Virus record (IMG/VR): IMGVR_UViG_3300036770_008686
Coordinates: 62,001 to 126,000 of that record
Strand: one strand, 5' to 3'
DNA length: 64,000 nucleotides
From: a virus
Shown piece after piece: positions 39,834 through 48,012 of this stretch. Under the pieces are notes generated by a model. The model had not been told where the DNA came from, did no database searches, and saw nothing but the letters and a program-made list of their open reading frames with translations. Each line of letters begins with the position of its first letter. The stretch's first letter is position 1. Both the position numbers and the translations under genes were made by a program.

Positions 39834-40244
39834 TTAAATTAAGAAACCAGTTTCACTACTCAACATCCATTTTTTTTCACCATAATGGAAATTTCCATTA
39901 TTCCTAAAAAGAAGAACAGTTACAGTATCTGGTATGTGTTTTAGAACTTCGGGCTGATCGTCTATGAAAACAGATATTCCATTTTCTATTATCACTCTCG
40001 CCTTGTCTTCAAATTTTTTAACTAAAAATATTTTGTCATACTTGATATTATTTTCATTTAAGAAGTTTTTTAATTTATCTAAATCAGACCTCATAGAAAC
40101 TATGAATATGTTGCCAGACCAATTATTTGTTAAAATATTAAAAAAAGAAGGAGATTCGTCTATGCACCCATCTACATCTATTCCTAGACTTGGACTATGA
40201 ATTTCAAATAAATTTTTGATAGACTTAATATTTTCTTTCAACAT
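39834..40244 (-). CDS. HAD-superfamily hydrolase
   Basis: 136 aa from MLKENIKSI. Motif I is LGIDVDGCIDE, the Ser of IFIVSMRSD fits motif II, KKFEDKARVI gives motif III Lys, FIDDQPEVL gives motif IV. Cap-less HAD phosphatase, distinct from the one at 11525. ATG 40244 overlaps the preceding stop by ATGTTGA. Confidence 0.85.
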   Translation of the reverse strand: MLKENIKSIKNLFEIHSPSLGIDVDGCIDESPSFFNILTNNWSGNIFIVSMRSDLDKLKNFLNENNIKYDKIFLVKKFEDKARVIIENGISVFIDDQPEVLKHIPDTVTVLLFRNNGNFHYGEKKWMLSSETGFLI

Positions 40245-40426
40245 TGTTGTTTTTCTATTTTCTGTCTTGCTTTGTTCCAATAGTATTCGCTATCGCCCTC
40301 ATTAGGATTTTTTTCCCAAAGAAGGTAGGCCTCTAATTTTATTGCTTCCTCGTCTAAGGAAGTAGGTAGAAGATCCTTGTTTTTCGGTTCATCAAATAAC
40401 TTTTTAAATATATCAATAATTTTCAT
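40238..40426 (-). CDS. DUF2934-like small protein
   Basis: 62 aa. EEAIKLEAYLLWEKNPNEGDSEYYWNKARQKI fits the DUF2934 pattern (A..I...AY.lWe..G.p.G....dW..A...l). Basic C-terminus. Function unknown. Confidence 0.78.
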   Translation of the reverse strand: MKIIDIFKKLFDEPKNKDLLPTSLDEEAIKLEAYLLWEKNPNEGDSEYYWNKARQKIEKQQC

Positions 40427-40443
40427 TTTTTAACTTTCATAAA

Positions 40444-40486
40444 TAAAAAAGATGGAGGGGTCTTAATTAGTTAAGACCCCTCCATC
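40444..40486 (-). terminator. Strong rho-independent terminator
   Basis: A perfect 16-bp stem (40451-40466 with 40471-40486), TTAG loop, then six T on the minus strand. It ends the secreted Cys-rich gene at 40498. Confidence 0.9.
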
Positions 40487-40497
40487 TAAAAAATCAA

Positions 40498-40770
40498 TCA
40501 ACGAACGGGACGGTAAACTTTTCTAACAGTGGTTCTCTTGACATAACCACCAAAGAGCCGTTGCCGGCAAGAACTGTCACAAGACTCTGTGACGTTGTAA
40601 ACCTTGGGGCAAACAACACAGTTAGTGCAGTTAGAGCCAACACAATCATTGCAGCAAGCTGCTGCCGCTGGTTTAGTCTCAGGCTTATTAACAAGAACTG
40701 ATTGATCGCCTGTATCACCTGCCATGCAGGCAGCAGACATCAAAAATAAAACACTAAGCATCCTAATCAT
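40498..40770 (-). CDS. Secreted Cys-rich planctomycete-type protein
   Basis: 90 aa from MIRMLSVLFLMSAACMAGD, a signal peptide. The mature part has CCNDCVGSNCTNCVVC and ends RLFGGYVKRTTVRKVYRPVR. This Cys-rich plus VRRT..R..YRPVR tail resembles Planctomycetes secreted proteins as I recall. Base composition is much richer in G+C than its neighbours, suggesting recent acquisition. The leader carries a promoter and a pseudoknot-like structure. Confidence 0.85.
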   Translation of the reverse strand: MIRMLSVLFLMSAACMAGDTGDQSVLVNKPETKPAAAACCNDCVGSNCTNCVVCPKVYNVTESCDSSCRQRLFGGYVKRTTVRKVYRPVR

Positions 40771-40784
40771 ATCTAACACTCCTT

Positions 40785-40829
40785 TTTGCGGCGTAAAGGT
40801 AGGCGTTGGGGTGCCGCAAACCCAACACC
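40785..40829 (-). promoter_or_regulatory. Possible pseudoknot in the mRNA leader
   Basis: Stem 1 pairs GGTGTTGGG (40829-40821) with CCCAACGCC (40810-40802). Its loop sequence TTTGCGGC (40820-40813) is an exact complement of GCCGCAAA (40792-40785), which ends one base before AGGAG of the SD (40783-40779). An H-type pseudoknot next to the SD, or two exclusive hairpins, would control translation. Confidence 0.55.
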
Positions 40830-40832
40830 CGA

Positions 40833-40861
40833 AGCTTAACAAAAATTCCTTTTTTTGTCAA
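40833..40861 (-). promoter_or_regulatory. Sigma70-like promoter, extended -10
   Basis: TTGACA (40861-40856), 17 bases, TAAGCT (40838-40833) preceded by TGT. Points at the secreted-protein gene at 40770. The G/C-rich leader begins right after it. Confidence 0.62.
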
Positions 40862-40888
40862 GAAATTTTTCTTGTAACCAGAAATCAA

Positions 40889-40896
40889 ACGTACCG
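40889..40896 (-). promoter_or_regulatory. CGGTACGT element
   Basis: Exact copy about 28 bases upstream of the sigma70-like promoter, in the gap after the FkbM-type gene. Distance to the ATG is 118 bases. Confidence 0.5.
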
Positions 40897-40929
40897 AACG
40901 AAATTTTTTATTTACTTTTGAATTTAGTT

Positions 40930-41511
40930 TTAAAACCATCTATGCACATTTGTGCCAAAACTTTCAATTTTGTTAATTAGAGATTCATTTGTCTCAGGTG
41001 ATTCAGAAGGCATAAATCTATCATGAAATTCTATATATAAATCTTTAATTTTAGAAATAGTTTTCTCTTCAATCATGTGTCTTAAAACAGAATATTCACT
41101 TCCCTCTATATCCATTTTACAAATTAAATGCGAGGTAGGTAACTCAAAAACAAATTTAGAAAAATTTATAGAAGGAACCAACAATTTTGTTTCATAGCCG
41201 GGATGAATAAACCCTATTCCGTCTATTGAAGATCCCCATCCATCAAAATCAGATTTGCCATCTGTTGGAGAGCCTGTTCTACTTTTTTTATGATTTTCTT
41301 GATTAAACTCAACTAAGCCATCCTCTATCCAAACAGCTTTAGCGTGTGGAATTATATTTAAATCTATTTTTTTAATCCTTTCTTCCACCCTACAGGCAGG
41401 ATTTGCCTCAAAGGTATGAATTTCAAAAGTTTCGTCTATTATTTTGTTTTTATAAAAATGTATTATGCCTTCACACAAATGCGTTCCGCAATCTAAAAAT
41501 ATTTTTTTCAT
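40930..41511 (-). CDS. FkbM-family methyltransferase
   Basis: 193 aa. FLDCGTHLCEGIIHF (SAM loop), TFEANPACR (motif II), HLICKMDIEGSEYSVLRHMIEE (FkbM MDIEG.E motif), LYIEFHDRF. These enzymes O-methylate sugars or small molecules. Coupled by ATGA to 41508-41804 and to the GT25 gene, a second small glycan-modification unit. Confidence 0.9.
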   Translation of the reverse strand: MKKIFLDCGTHLCEGIIHFYKNKIIDETFEIHTFEANPACRVEERIKKIDLNIIPHAKAVWIEDGLVEFNQENHKKSRTGSPTDGKSDFDGWGSSIDGIGFIHPGYETKLLVPSINFSKFVFELPTSHLICKMDIEGSEYSVLRHMIEEKTISKIKDLYIEFHDRFMPSESPETNESLINKIESFGTNVHRWF

Positions 41512-41804
41512 AAAATGAATATAGTGTCATTTTTTATTAAATACTCAGTTTCTTCATCTTTTTTCAAGGAAAAGACGAAGAACTTAATATTAATATTTTC
41601 AAAAATATAACTTTCACAAAAATCTTTTGTTCCGCCTACTATTTCCTGTTTTCCATTAATTGGGTATATAGCATAATCCTTATTGCAAACTAAATAGTAA
41701 TAAAAAATAGCCTTTTTTGCATTATAAATAGTTTTTCTATACAAAGACATATCTTTTTTACAACAATTCTTATACCAATTTAAAAAGCTATTAGTAGGCT
41801 TCAT
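41508..41804 (-). CDS. Hypothetical protein (98 aa)
   Basis: 98 aa, aromatic-rich, starts MKPTNSFLNWYKNCCKKDMSLYRKTIYNAKKAIFYYYLVCNKDYAIY. Between a glycosyltransferase and a methyltransferase with overlaps on both sides, so part of that pathway by position. No family. Confidence 0.78.
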   Translation of the reverse strand: MKPTNSFLNWYKNCCKKDMSLYRKTIYNAKKAIFYYYLVCNKDYAIYPINGKQEIVGGTKDFCESYIFENINIKFFVFSLKKDEETEYLIKNDTIFIL

Positions 41805-42429
41805 TGTTGTGTTTTCTTAAAGATTGCTCGTCAAAGTGTTTTGTTAAAAAATTAGACTCGGCTATTGTAAAAAAATTATAGCTACTTGATAAGTCAGTTA
41901 AAACACTACTTACAACTTTATCCGATGCTATTTTTTTAAAAACATACTTAAATAGTTTATGTTCCTTAACAGCATTCAATAAAATACTTGCAAATTTAGG
42001 TGTTATTATGTAGTTACAATTCCAAACATTGCAACACTTAGCATAATTACATTTATTTTTTGATATTTTTAAAAAATTTTTTGAATATTTTTCTCCACAG
42101 GGCCTAAGAACATTCAAAAAAATAAAATCATAATCATGCTTAATTTCTTTTAAAAGCTCACTTCTTTTTAATGCATATTCTTCTGGTATAAGTTCATCAT
42201 CTTCTATAATATTACAAGGTTCGTCTTTTGATGAAACCCACTCCCAAGCAAAAAACTTAGAAAGCATGCAACCCACGTTACCAGCTTTTTTAACAATATT
42301 ATCAAATATTACATCTTCATTTTTAACCAAAACTCCATTTAAAAAATGAAATTCCAAATTGGTTTTTTTAAGCTGTTCGTTTATTTTTATTTTTCTTTCA
42401 AAATCTACACCCACAACAACATTAATCAT
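41791..42429 (-). CDS. Glycosyltransferase family 25-like
   Basis: 212 aa. GCMLSKFFAWEWV followed by NIIEDDELIPEEY is the GT25 (LPS glycosyltransferase) pattern (G..lSH...W, hhEDD). NVWNCNYIITPKFASIL continues the fold. Transfers a sugar to a glycan. An AATAAATATTTT box precedes the ATG. Confidence 0.85.
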   Translation of the reverse strand: MINVVVGVDFERKIKINEQLKKTNLEFHFLNGVLVKNEDVIFDNIVKKAGNVGCMLSKFFAWEWVSSKDEPCNIIEDDELIPEEYALKRSELLKEIKHDYDFIFLNVLRPCGEKYSKNFLKISKNKCNYAKCCNVWNCNYIITPKFASILLNAVKEHKLFKYVFKKIASDKVVSSVLTDLSSSYNFFTIAESNFLTKHFDEQSLRKHNNEAY

Positions 42430-42508
42430 AACTAAAAATATTTATTAAAAATAAAATTTAATTTCAGAATAATAAATAATATGGTTCATTAAACAAGGAG
42501 GAATGGAC

Positions 42509-42751
42509 ATGGATAATCTAAGGATAACAGAAGAGTATAAAGAAGGCGAAAGAATGGAATTCTACGTTGAAAGAATAAATGAAAAGAAGCCTTGGCCAGC
42601 AAATTCAATGATTGTTTTCTTTGTTTGTGCAATAAAAAATATTGACACAAAAAAAGCTTTAAAATCTTACAAAATATTGAATTTAGGCACAGATAAGATT
42701 AAAATAGTTTCTTTGTTAGATTATAATAATATAATCTATAAAAGCAAATAA
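42509..42751 (+). CDS. Hypothetical protein (80 aa)
   Basis: 80 aa from MDNLRITEEYKEGERMEFYVER. SD AAGGAGGA fits ATG 42509 better than the ATG six bases earlier. A TAATAAATAATA box 25 bases upstream resembles a T4 late promoter. Encoded alone on the plus strand between two minus-strand groups, its end two bases from the next stop. Unrecognised. Confidence 0.75.
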   Translation: MDNLRITEEYKEGERMEFYVERINEKKPWPANSMIVFFVCAIKNIDTKKALKSYKILNLGTDKIKIVSLLDYNNIIYKSK

Positions 42752-42753
42752 TT

Positions 42754-42966
42754 TTAATCATTAGCTATATAATTCATTATAGTTAGAACATCAAATGTAC
42801 TTTGTGCATTTGATGTTCTAAAGCCTCTTTCGTCAACGTAAATGTAATCCCCAGACGATACGTACAACGTTCTAAGTAAGTTTATTAACGTTGCTGCGGC
42901 ATCTTCTGGGGATTTTTTACTTGTTATTAACATCTTATTTCTATATTTAACATAATACTTTGCCAT
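42754..42966 (-). CDS. VDERGFR family small protein, planctomycete-type
   Basis: 70 aa. YYVKYRNKMLITSKKSPEDAAATLINLL....YIYVDERGFR is a pattern (..sP.eAA...L......I.V.ErGFR) I know from small planctomycete and phage proteins. Probably a beta-alpha-beta fold of unknown role. Confidence 0.78.
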   Translation of the reverse strand: MAKYYVKYRNKMLITSKKSPEDAAATLINLLRTLYVSSGDYIYVDERGFRTSNAQSTFDVLTIMNYIAND

Positions 42967-43003
42967 AATCTAAAATTATAGCAAAACATTATATTAAATC
43001 AAG

Positions 43004-43561
43004 CTATTGAGGTGAACTTGAAATTAAATCTACATCATTTAAATCTTCAATTTTACAAACACCATCATTACAATTAAGTCTTGGTTGCTGTTTTCTTTTG
43101 GGGCCTTTTTTATTATCAACAATAGGTTTGTCGTTTATCCTCTTTGCAGTCCACTTACCAGGACAGACCCCGCAACTTTTCCAAATACCATCTTCTAGCA
43201 AACTATTGTCTTTTTCATTCATAACAGAAGCATAAATAGTTGCTTTTATATTCGGGTCTGCCTCTTGTAATTCGGTACCTTTCATCTTTAAAACACTGGT
43301 ATCATAATCAAATATTGCAACAATAAATTCTCTTCCTCCTGTATTGTTGCTACCACGCCAATCAAAATAACCCTCAAAATTTTTGGGAGGATATTCTTCT
43401 GGATCTTTGGGCATCAATACAAGTTTTGCTTTCCAGTAGGTTCTAGATTCATCCAACCCTTCTACATTCCAAGTGCCCGCTGGACTTCTAGCTCCATTAT
43501 GAACTTGAGCTAATGCAATATTAGAAAAACAAAAAACAAAACTAAGTAATAAAATTTTCAT
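43004..43561 (-). CDS. Secreted protein (185 aa)
   Basis: 185 aa. Signal peptide MKILLLSFVFCFSNIALA, probable cleavage after LALA-type site around residue 18. GTWNVEGLDESRTYWKAKLVLMP...YFDWRGSNNTGGREFIVAIFDYDTSVLKMKGTEL looks like a beta-barrel/jelly-roll. Cys pairs CGVC and CNDGVC. Perhaps an exported envelope-modifying protein. No precise family. Confidence 0.8.
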   Translation of the reverse strand: MKILLLSFVFCFSNIALAQVHNGARSPAGTWNVEGLDESRTYWKAKLVLMPKDPEEYPPKNFEGYFDWRGSNNTGGREFIVAIFDYDTSVLKMKGTELQEADPNIKATIYASVMNEKDNSLLEDGIWKSCGVCPGKWTAKRINDKPIVDNKKGPKRKQQPRLNCNDGVCKIEDLNDVDLISSSPQ

Positions 43562-43570
43562 AAAAACCTT

Positions 43571-44761
43571 TCATAATCTAAAGTAATTTTTAATACTATC
43601 CGCAACACAAATTTCAGGTCTTTCAAAAACCAACTTTTCTTTTATGTCAAACAAATGAGATAGGTTACATCTTTTAAAGATTTGACGAATCTCAGAACTT
43701 TCAAATATATCAGAATTTAAAAAATCTATTGTGTCTAGATTAAAATATTCAAGATCATCTCTGCATGCTTTAAAAGCATGCTTTAAAGCTTTGTGCTCAG
43801 GAGTGCCAGTCATAGTTAAAAATTTAAAACTTTTAATCAAAGCTATATCTTCAACAAAACCAACAATTAAATATCCAAGTTTTTTTCTAGTCCCATTAAT
43901 ATCTGCATAAAAAGAAATTAAATAAGAATCTCCGTCTTTGCCGACTACTTCTGGGGAAATCAAAGAAAGACCTAAGTTGTAAAACAAATATCCTTTTTGG
44001 TTTTTATCAAATTTCAGTCTTTCATAAAGTCTATTTATTGCATGATCTTGTATATAAACCTTTGCAGGCAGTATATTGTTTATAGTATTTTCTTTCAATA
44101 CCACGGGAAAATCATTTATATTCCCCAGTCCAAAAAAGAAACAAAGATGTGCGTTTCTAGGTTTTTTATCAACATTAAAACATCTAGTAACAGGAGTATA
44201 TTGATTAATTCTTAATACTTGGTAAGCTTTTTTCCCAGGCGTTCTATCAACTGTTAATGTGAAACAAAGACCTTTTGTGCTAAAATCATAATAATTAGAA
44301 ACTTCATTCCAGGCACAAAAAATTAATTTTTTTGCACATTCTGTCCAGAAAAATTGTGCGGCGGTTGATGTTTTCTTTTCTATTTCTTTTAGATTAAACA
44401 ATAAATCATCAGAACAACTGGATTGTCTACTTGATAAGAAAGATAAAACCGAATGTACAGCAGAATCTAAAGACAAAAAGTCTCCAATATCAAAAACACT
44501 AAATTTAGTTGAATTAAAATCAATATTAGATAACTTAAGATCTGATTCTATATTGATACAAACTTTTTCGATATCAACCCAAGAATAATCTTTTGATCGA
44601 TCCACTATGATTGCGGGCTTAGGCCAAGTATATTCCAGTATTGATACTTTAAGTTTAGAGGGAAGCTTTTCAAAAAAATTACTTATATTTAATAGTGATA
44701 TAGCTTGAAGTTTTTTTTCTCTTATTTTGCTGTTTCTTTTTTTGAGTTTATTGGCAGCCAT
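43571..44761 (-). CDS. Hypothetical protein (396 aa)
   Basis: 396 aa, basic N-terminus (MAANKLKKRNSKIREKKLQ), soluble, mixed alpha/beta. VYIQDHAINRLYERLKFDK resembles the H-A-x-x-R-x-x-E-R motif of some RelE/HigB-type or phage proteins, but the protein is far longer. Start with AGGAG upstream. I cannot assign a function. Confidence 0.8.
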   Translation of the reverse strand: MAANKLKKRNSKIREKKLQAISLLNISNFFEKLPSKLKVSILEYTWPKPAIIVDRSKDYSWVDIEKVCINIESDLKLSNIDFNSTKFSVFDIGDFLSLDSAVHSVLSFLSSRQSSCSDDLLFNLKEIEKKTSTAAQFFWTECAKKLIFCAWNEVSNYYDFSTKGLCFTLTVDRTPGKKAYQVLRINQYTPVTRCFNVDKKPRNAHLCFFFGLGNINDFPVVLKENTINNILPAKVYIQDHAINRLYERLKFDKNQKGYLFYNLGLSLISPEVVGKDGDSYLISFYADINGTRKKLGYLIVGFVEDIALIKSFKFLTMTGTPEHKALKHAFKACRDDLEYFNLDTIDFLNSDIFESSEIRQIFKRCNLSHLFDIKEKLVFERPEICVADSIKNYFRL

Positions 44762-44773
44762 GCCGACACTCCT

Positions 44774-45688
44774 TTATAGTTTTAAAAACTCTTCTATTGC
44801 TTTTTCTTTCATTTTAAATTCAAAATCTATGTCAATTTCGCAATCACCATAAATCTTATATTTGCTTTTAGGATAATCAGCGTGAGCCCTAGGGTTTTTG
44901 CCTTCTCTACTTTCACTATAGTGGAACAAAGGTTTGTATTTACCCCAAGTCTCTTTGCAAGTCAAGAAGGCCTCTTCTTCAACCATTCCATCAGGATAGC
45001 AATTGAAGTGCAAATAATCAAAAGTTATAGGCTTCTTTGTTAAAGAATGAAAATGGTTGTATAACTTATTAACACTCCAACCGGCTGCCTTGTCATCATT
45101 TTCGATAACTATTCTTGACCAACAATTATCGTCCAATTTTTCTGCATTTTTTAAAAATCTATTTACAATAGAAGTTCTATCGCCAACATTATTGTTGATA
45201 TGAAAATTTATAGGAGAATCATAATTTGCAGGACAACCTATTTGATCCATAAACCTAGAATAGAAATTCAATTCTTTTATCGTTCTATTCACAGCATCTT
45301 GGTTTTCGCTTGCCAAGACGTTAAATTCGCTGGGGTGGCAACTTATTCGGACAGGATGAGATATTAAATAATCTTTAATTAAAGAAAAGATTTTCTGTAT
45401 CTCTTCGTAATCAGGAAGTTGCTCCAGCGATAAATCGGCTTTTTCATAAGTTATAAGAGGAAATAAATCACTTGATATTCTATAGCAATAGTTATTTTCA
45501 AAACAATATTTTATTGAATGATAAGTAACATCTATATTGTTTAATATTCTTTTGCTTAGAATTTTTAATGCTTCATCTCTTGGTGTCTCGCTAAATTTTT
45601 TATATGTCATCCTCTGAAACTTTTTGGGAGGATTTTTTTCTCCCAAAGAAAGTATTATGCAACAAACACCATGTCTTATGTTATTCAT
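44774..45688 (-). CDS. uvsE: UV-damage endonuclease (UvdE/UvsE family)
   Basis: 304 aa, the size of bacterial UvsE. TIM-barrel metal ligands are visible: RISCHPSEFNVLAS, NFHINNNVGDR, RIVIENDDK, FDYLHFNCYPDG, LFHYSESREGKNPRAHADY. It nicks DNA 5' to UV photoproducts, starting an alternative excision repair. Unusual in a phage and consistent with a sunlit aquatic host. Overlaps the 42-aa gene upstream by ATGAATAA. Confidence 0.93.
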   Translation of the reverse strand: MNNIRHGVCCIILSLGEKNPPKKFQRMTYKKFSETPRDEALKILSKRILNNIDVTYHSIKYCFENNYCYRISSDLFPLITYEKADLSLEQLPDYEEIQKIFSLIKDYLISHPVRISCHPSEFNVLASENQDAVNRTIKELNFYSRFMDQIGCPANYDSPINFHINNNVGDRTSIVNRFLKNAEKLDDNCWSRIVIENDDKAAGWSVNKLYNHFHSLTKKPITFDYLHFNCYPDGMVEEEAFLTCKETWGKYKPLFHYSESREGKNPRAHADYPKSKYKIYGDCEIDIDFEFKMKEKAIEEFLKL

Positions 45689-45809
45689 TAGAGTCTATAC
45701 ATTCATAGAAACACTCTAAGAGCTTTTTATTGATTTCATCAATATTGTTGAGATCACGAAAGTGCTCTTCCATCTCAAATAAGCTTAAATCTTCATGATA
45801 ATTATTCAT
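45681..45809 (-). CDS. Small acidic protein (42 aa)
   Basis: 42 aa: MNNYHEDLSLFEMEEHFRDL then a helical NNIDEINKKLLECFYECIDSNE. Both its start and its end overlap the flanking genes by the same 8 bases, ATGAATAA, so the three genes are translated in series. No known function. Confidence 0.7.
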   Translation of the reverse strand: MNNYHEDLSLFEMEEHFRDLNNIDEINKKLLECFYECIDSNE

Positions 45810-46797
45810 TTTTTAAACTCTCTATTAATTTAAGAAACTTTATTGCATTTTGCATACCAACCATTTTATACAACGAATTCGCTATTTCAAGGGCCCTACC
45901 TGTATTATCAGTGTCAACTCTAGGGGAACTCATAGTTTTAGGCATTAGCGAATGTTCGCTATTCACCAAAACATACTTTCCGCTACCATGAGATTGTATT
46001 AAATGATCATGAATAAGCTTCTCAGAGTAAGACCAGTTTTGTATGGCTTTTTTGATCTTCTTAGAATCAACATCCGGGTATTCTTTGGAAACATCATTTA
46101 AAGAAAACTTTAGCTTTTTAGAATTAATTCTTTTCAATATAAAGTTACTTGCACAAGCTGACACAACCTTTTTATTGCCATTGGTGTGTGCAGAGTATAA
46201 TTTTTCTGTTTTTGAAACACTATTATTCTTCATCATCTTTTTAAGACAATCATTAAATTGGTTTATAGTAAATTCTGTACTATGCGTTGTGTTGTAGGAT
46301 AGTGCTAATTGCTCTACACTAAAATCTTTATTAGAAAAATTCTTATTTATGTGTTCACCAAGATTCTTGAGTGACAACCTGGATTCTCTTTTCTTTTTAG
46401 TAAATTTAAGGCTGCTAATAGCTCTGGATACAACTGCGTTGTGACACCCAACTTGCTGAGCAATTTCTTTGTTCGTTAAGTTTTTGTTCTTTAAATAAAG
46501 ATCTCTACACATCTCAGTCTTTGTCTTTGTTTTAGCTTTTGTTTTAATAGATTTCACGAGAGTCTCCTTCTTTGAAGTAAGTTTTTCTAGTTTAGAACTA
46601 TCGACAATTTTAGCTTTGTTTTCAACTAAGTAATCATATACAAATTTGGGATCATTTTTCATTTGTTTGATAAGATCACCGGCATCTTTTATAGATAAAG
46701 ATGGCTCGCAATCTCTTATATCCAAACCAAGATAATGGTATATGTATCTGTTTTGTTTAAAAGTAGAAGGTCTTTCTTCAACAACATTATGTAACAT
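45802..46797 (-). CDS. HTH-domain protein (331 aa)
   Basis: 331 aa from MLHNVVEERPSTF (SD AAGGAGA). A clear helix-turn-helix occurs near residue 110 (LTNKEIAQQVGCHNAVVSRAISSL). The remainder is Lys-rich with more predicted HTH-like helices (DFSVEQLALSYNTTHSTEFTINQF). Probably a DNA-binding regulator or chromatin-like factor. An unusually perfect hairpin lies just upstream. Confidence 0.8.
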   Translation of the reverse strand: MLHNVVEERPSTFKQNRYIYHYLGLDIRDCEPSLSIKDAGDLIKQMKNDPKFVYDYLVENKAKIVDSSKLEKLTSKKETLVKSIKTKAKTKTKTEMCRDLYLKNKNLTNKEIAQQVGCHNAVVSRAISSLKFTKKKRESRLSLKNLGEHINKNFSNKDFSVEQLALSYNTTHSTEFTINQFNDCLKKMMKNNSVSKTEKLYSAHTNGNKKVVSACASNFILKRINSKKLKFSLNDVSKEYPDVDSKKIKKAIQNWSYSEKLIHDHLIQSHGSGKYVLVNSEHSLMPKTMSSPRVDTDNTGRALEIANSLYKMVGMQNAIKFLKLIESLKNE

Positions 46798-46816
46798 AAA
46801 GTATCTCCTTATAAGT

Positions 46817-46857
46817 AAGAACTGCCAATGGCTCAAAGCGAGCCATTGGCAGTTCTT
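46817..46857 (-). terminator. Perfect long hairpin between two DNA-binding genes
   Basis: Perfect 18-bp arms (46817-46834 and 46840-46857) with a 5-base loop, beginning four bases after the stop of the 47185 gene. The T content after it is low (ACTTATAAGG), so it may also act as an RNA-processing site or gate the SD that follows. Confidence 0.75.
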
Positions 46858-46861
46858 GAAA

Positions 46862-47185
46862 TCAAGAAAGTTTTTCTAGAGTAGAAATGGCATCCAATAT
46901 TTCATCTTTTCCATACTTGTCGCAAATCTTCTTTACTTCTAAAAGAATAGATATATCAAAGCCTTTAGAAGAAGAAGACTTTATCCTTTTTTTCTTAGCA
47001 GAAAAAGAAACCTCTGCTTTGGTTGATCTATTTTTTTTGTTAAAATTACTTTTAACAACACTTGCGAAGCCTTTAGTAACATCTATACCTTTTTCTTTGA
47101 GAATGGTAGAAATTTCTAAAGGCATCAAGTTAGGATTATCCTTAAGAAGATCTTTAATAGCCTGCGTCTTGTTCAATTCAGCCAT
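46862..47185 (-). CDS. Basic planctomycete-type NKxQAIRD protein
   Basis: 107 aa, strongly basic. LNKTQAIKDLLKDNPNLMPLEISTILKEKGIDVTKGFASVVKSNF is the pattern (N.sQAIRd.L...P...p.eI...L...G..V....vs.vK) of small basic proteins that I recall as frequent in Planctomycetes. The C-terminal LLEVKKICDKYGKDEILDAISTLEKL also fits. Likely DNA binding. Confidence 0.82.
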   Translation of the reverse strand: MAELNKTQAIKDLLKDNPNLMPLEISTILKEKGIDVTKGFASVVKSNFNKKNRSTKAEVSFSAKKKRIKSSSSKGFDISILLEVKKICDKYGKDEILDAISTLEKLS

Positions 47186-47211
47186 TTTTCACCTTTCTAA
47201 TAAAGTAAGAA

Positions 47212-48009
47212 CTAAACCAACTCAGTATGTTTTTCAAAAACATACTTATTTTCACCCAAAGCTTGAATAAAGTCAGAGCCAAGATTTACACATTCATTAG
47301 TGTGCTCTTCAACCACAAACTCATCAGAACAATGCTGATTGTAGTAGCCTGCGGGTAGTACAGCACAACAAAAATTAAAGTTTTTTCTTATTTGAACCAC
47401 ATCTGTAAATGGGTCTAAAGAAATGTTGTCTATATCGTAGCTACGAAGAACATTCTTTATTTTTTGAAAAAACTCTTTACTCCAAAGCTCCACTCCAGAA
47501 CACGAATAACTAAACCAGTTGTTAGTTGGAGCATCAAACTGAAGAACGTATCCTACATCTTCAAAAAAACTTTTTAGTAAATTCTTTGAACCAACCATCC
47601 CGCATTCTTCTTCAACAAAAAAAGCAACCTTAATATTATCGAACTTCTCAAGCAGTTTTAAGCAAATATAAACACCACACTTATCGTCACCGCCGATGCC
47701 TGTTTTTAATTTACTGACTGGGTCTATAGCAGTTAGGTGAGTTAAACCGTCGCCATCTAATCTTTCAACTATAGATAGGTTTAAATTTAAATCTACTAAA
47801 TAATCCTGATCCTTGTGGACGGTATCCATGTGTGCAACAACACATGGATAATGCTCAGCTTTGCCTTTCGTTATATAAATATTATTTTTAAAGTCTTTTC
47901 TATAGGTATATGAATTTTCTACACAAAAATTTTGTATAAATTCAACCATCAAGTCTTCTCTAGAAGAGAAACTTGGTATCGAAAGAATTTTTCTTAATAA
48001 GTTATACAA
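47212..48009 (-). CDS. M20/M28-type zinc peptidase
   Basis: 265 aa, TTG start at 48009 with GGAATAAAAG upstream. Metal and catalytic residues: VVAHMDTVH (His, Asp), GIGGDDKCG (bridging Asp), EEECGMVGS (Glu base and ligand), LQFDAP, HCSDEFVVEEH (last His). Peptidase T/M20-like aminopeptidase fold but short, without a long dimer lobe. Substrate unknown. Confidence 0.85.
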   Translation of the reverse strand: MYNLLRKILSIPSFSSREDLMVEFIQNFCVENSYTYRKDFKNNIYITKGKAEHYPCVVAHMDTVHKDQDYLVDLNLNLSIVERLDGDGLTHLTAIDPVSKLKTGIGGDDKCGVYICLKLLEKFDNIKVAFFVEEECGMVGSKNLLKSFFEDVGYVLQFDAPTNNWFSYSCSGVELWSKEFFQKIKNVLRSYDIDNISLDPFTDVVQIRKNFNFCCAVLPAGYYNQHCSDEFVVEEHTNECVNLGSDFIQALGENKYVFEKHTELV

Positions 48010-48012
48010 CTT

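Noticed and set aside
43571-44761. Toxin (HigB/RelE-like) from an HAxxRLxER-like motif
   Set aside because: The protein is 396 aa, lacks an antitoxin partner, and the motif alone is not specific.
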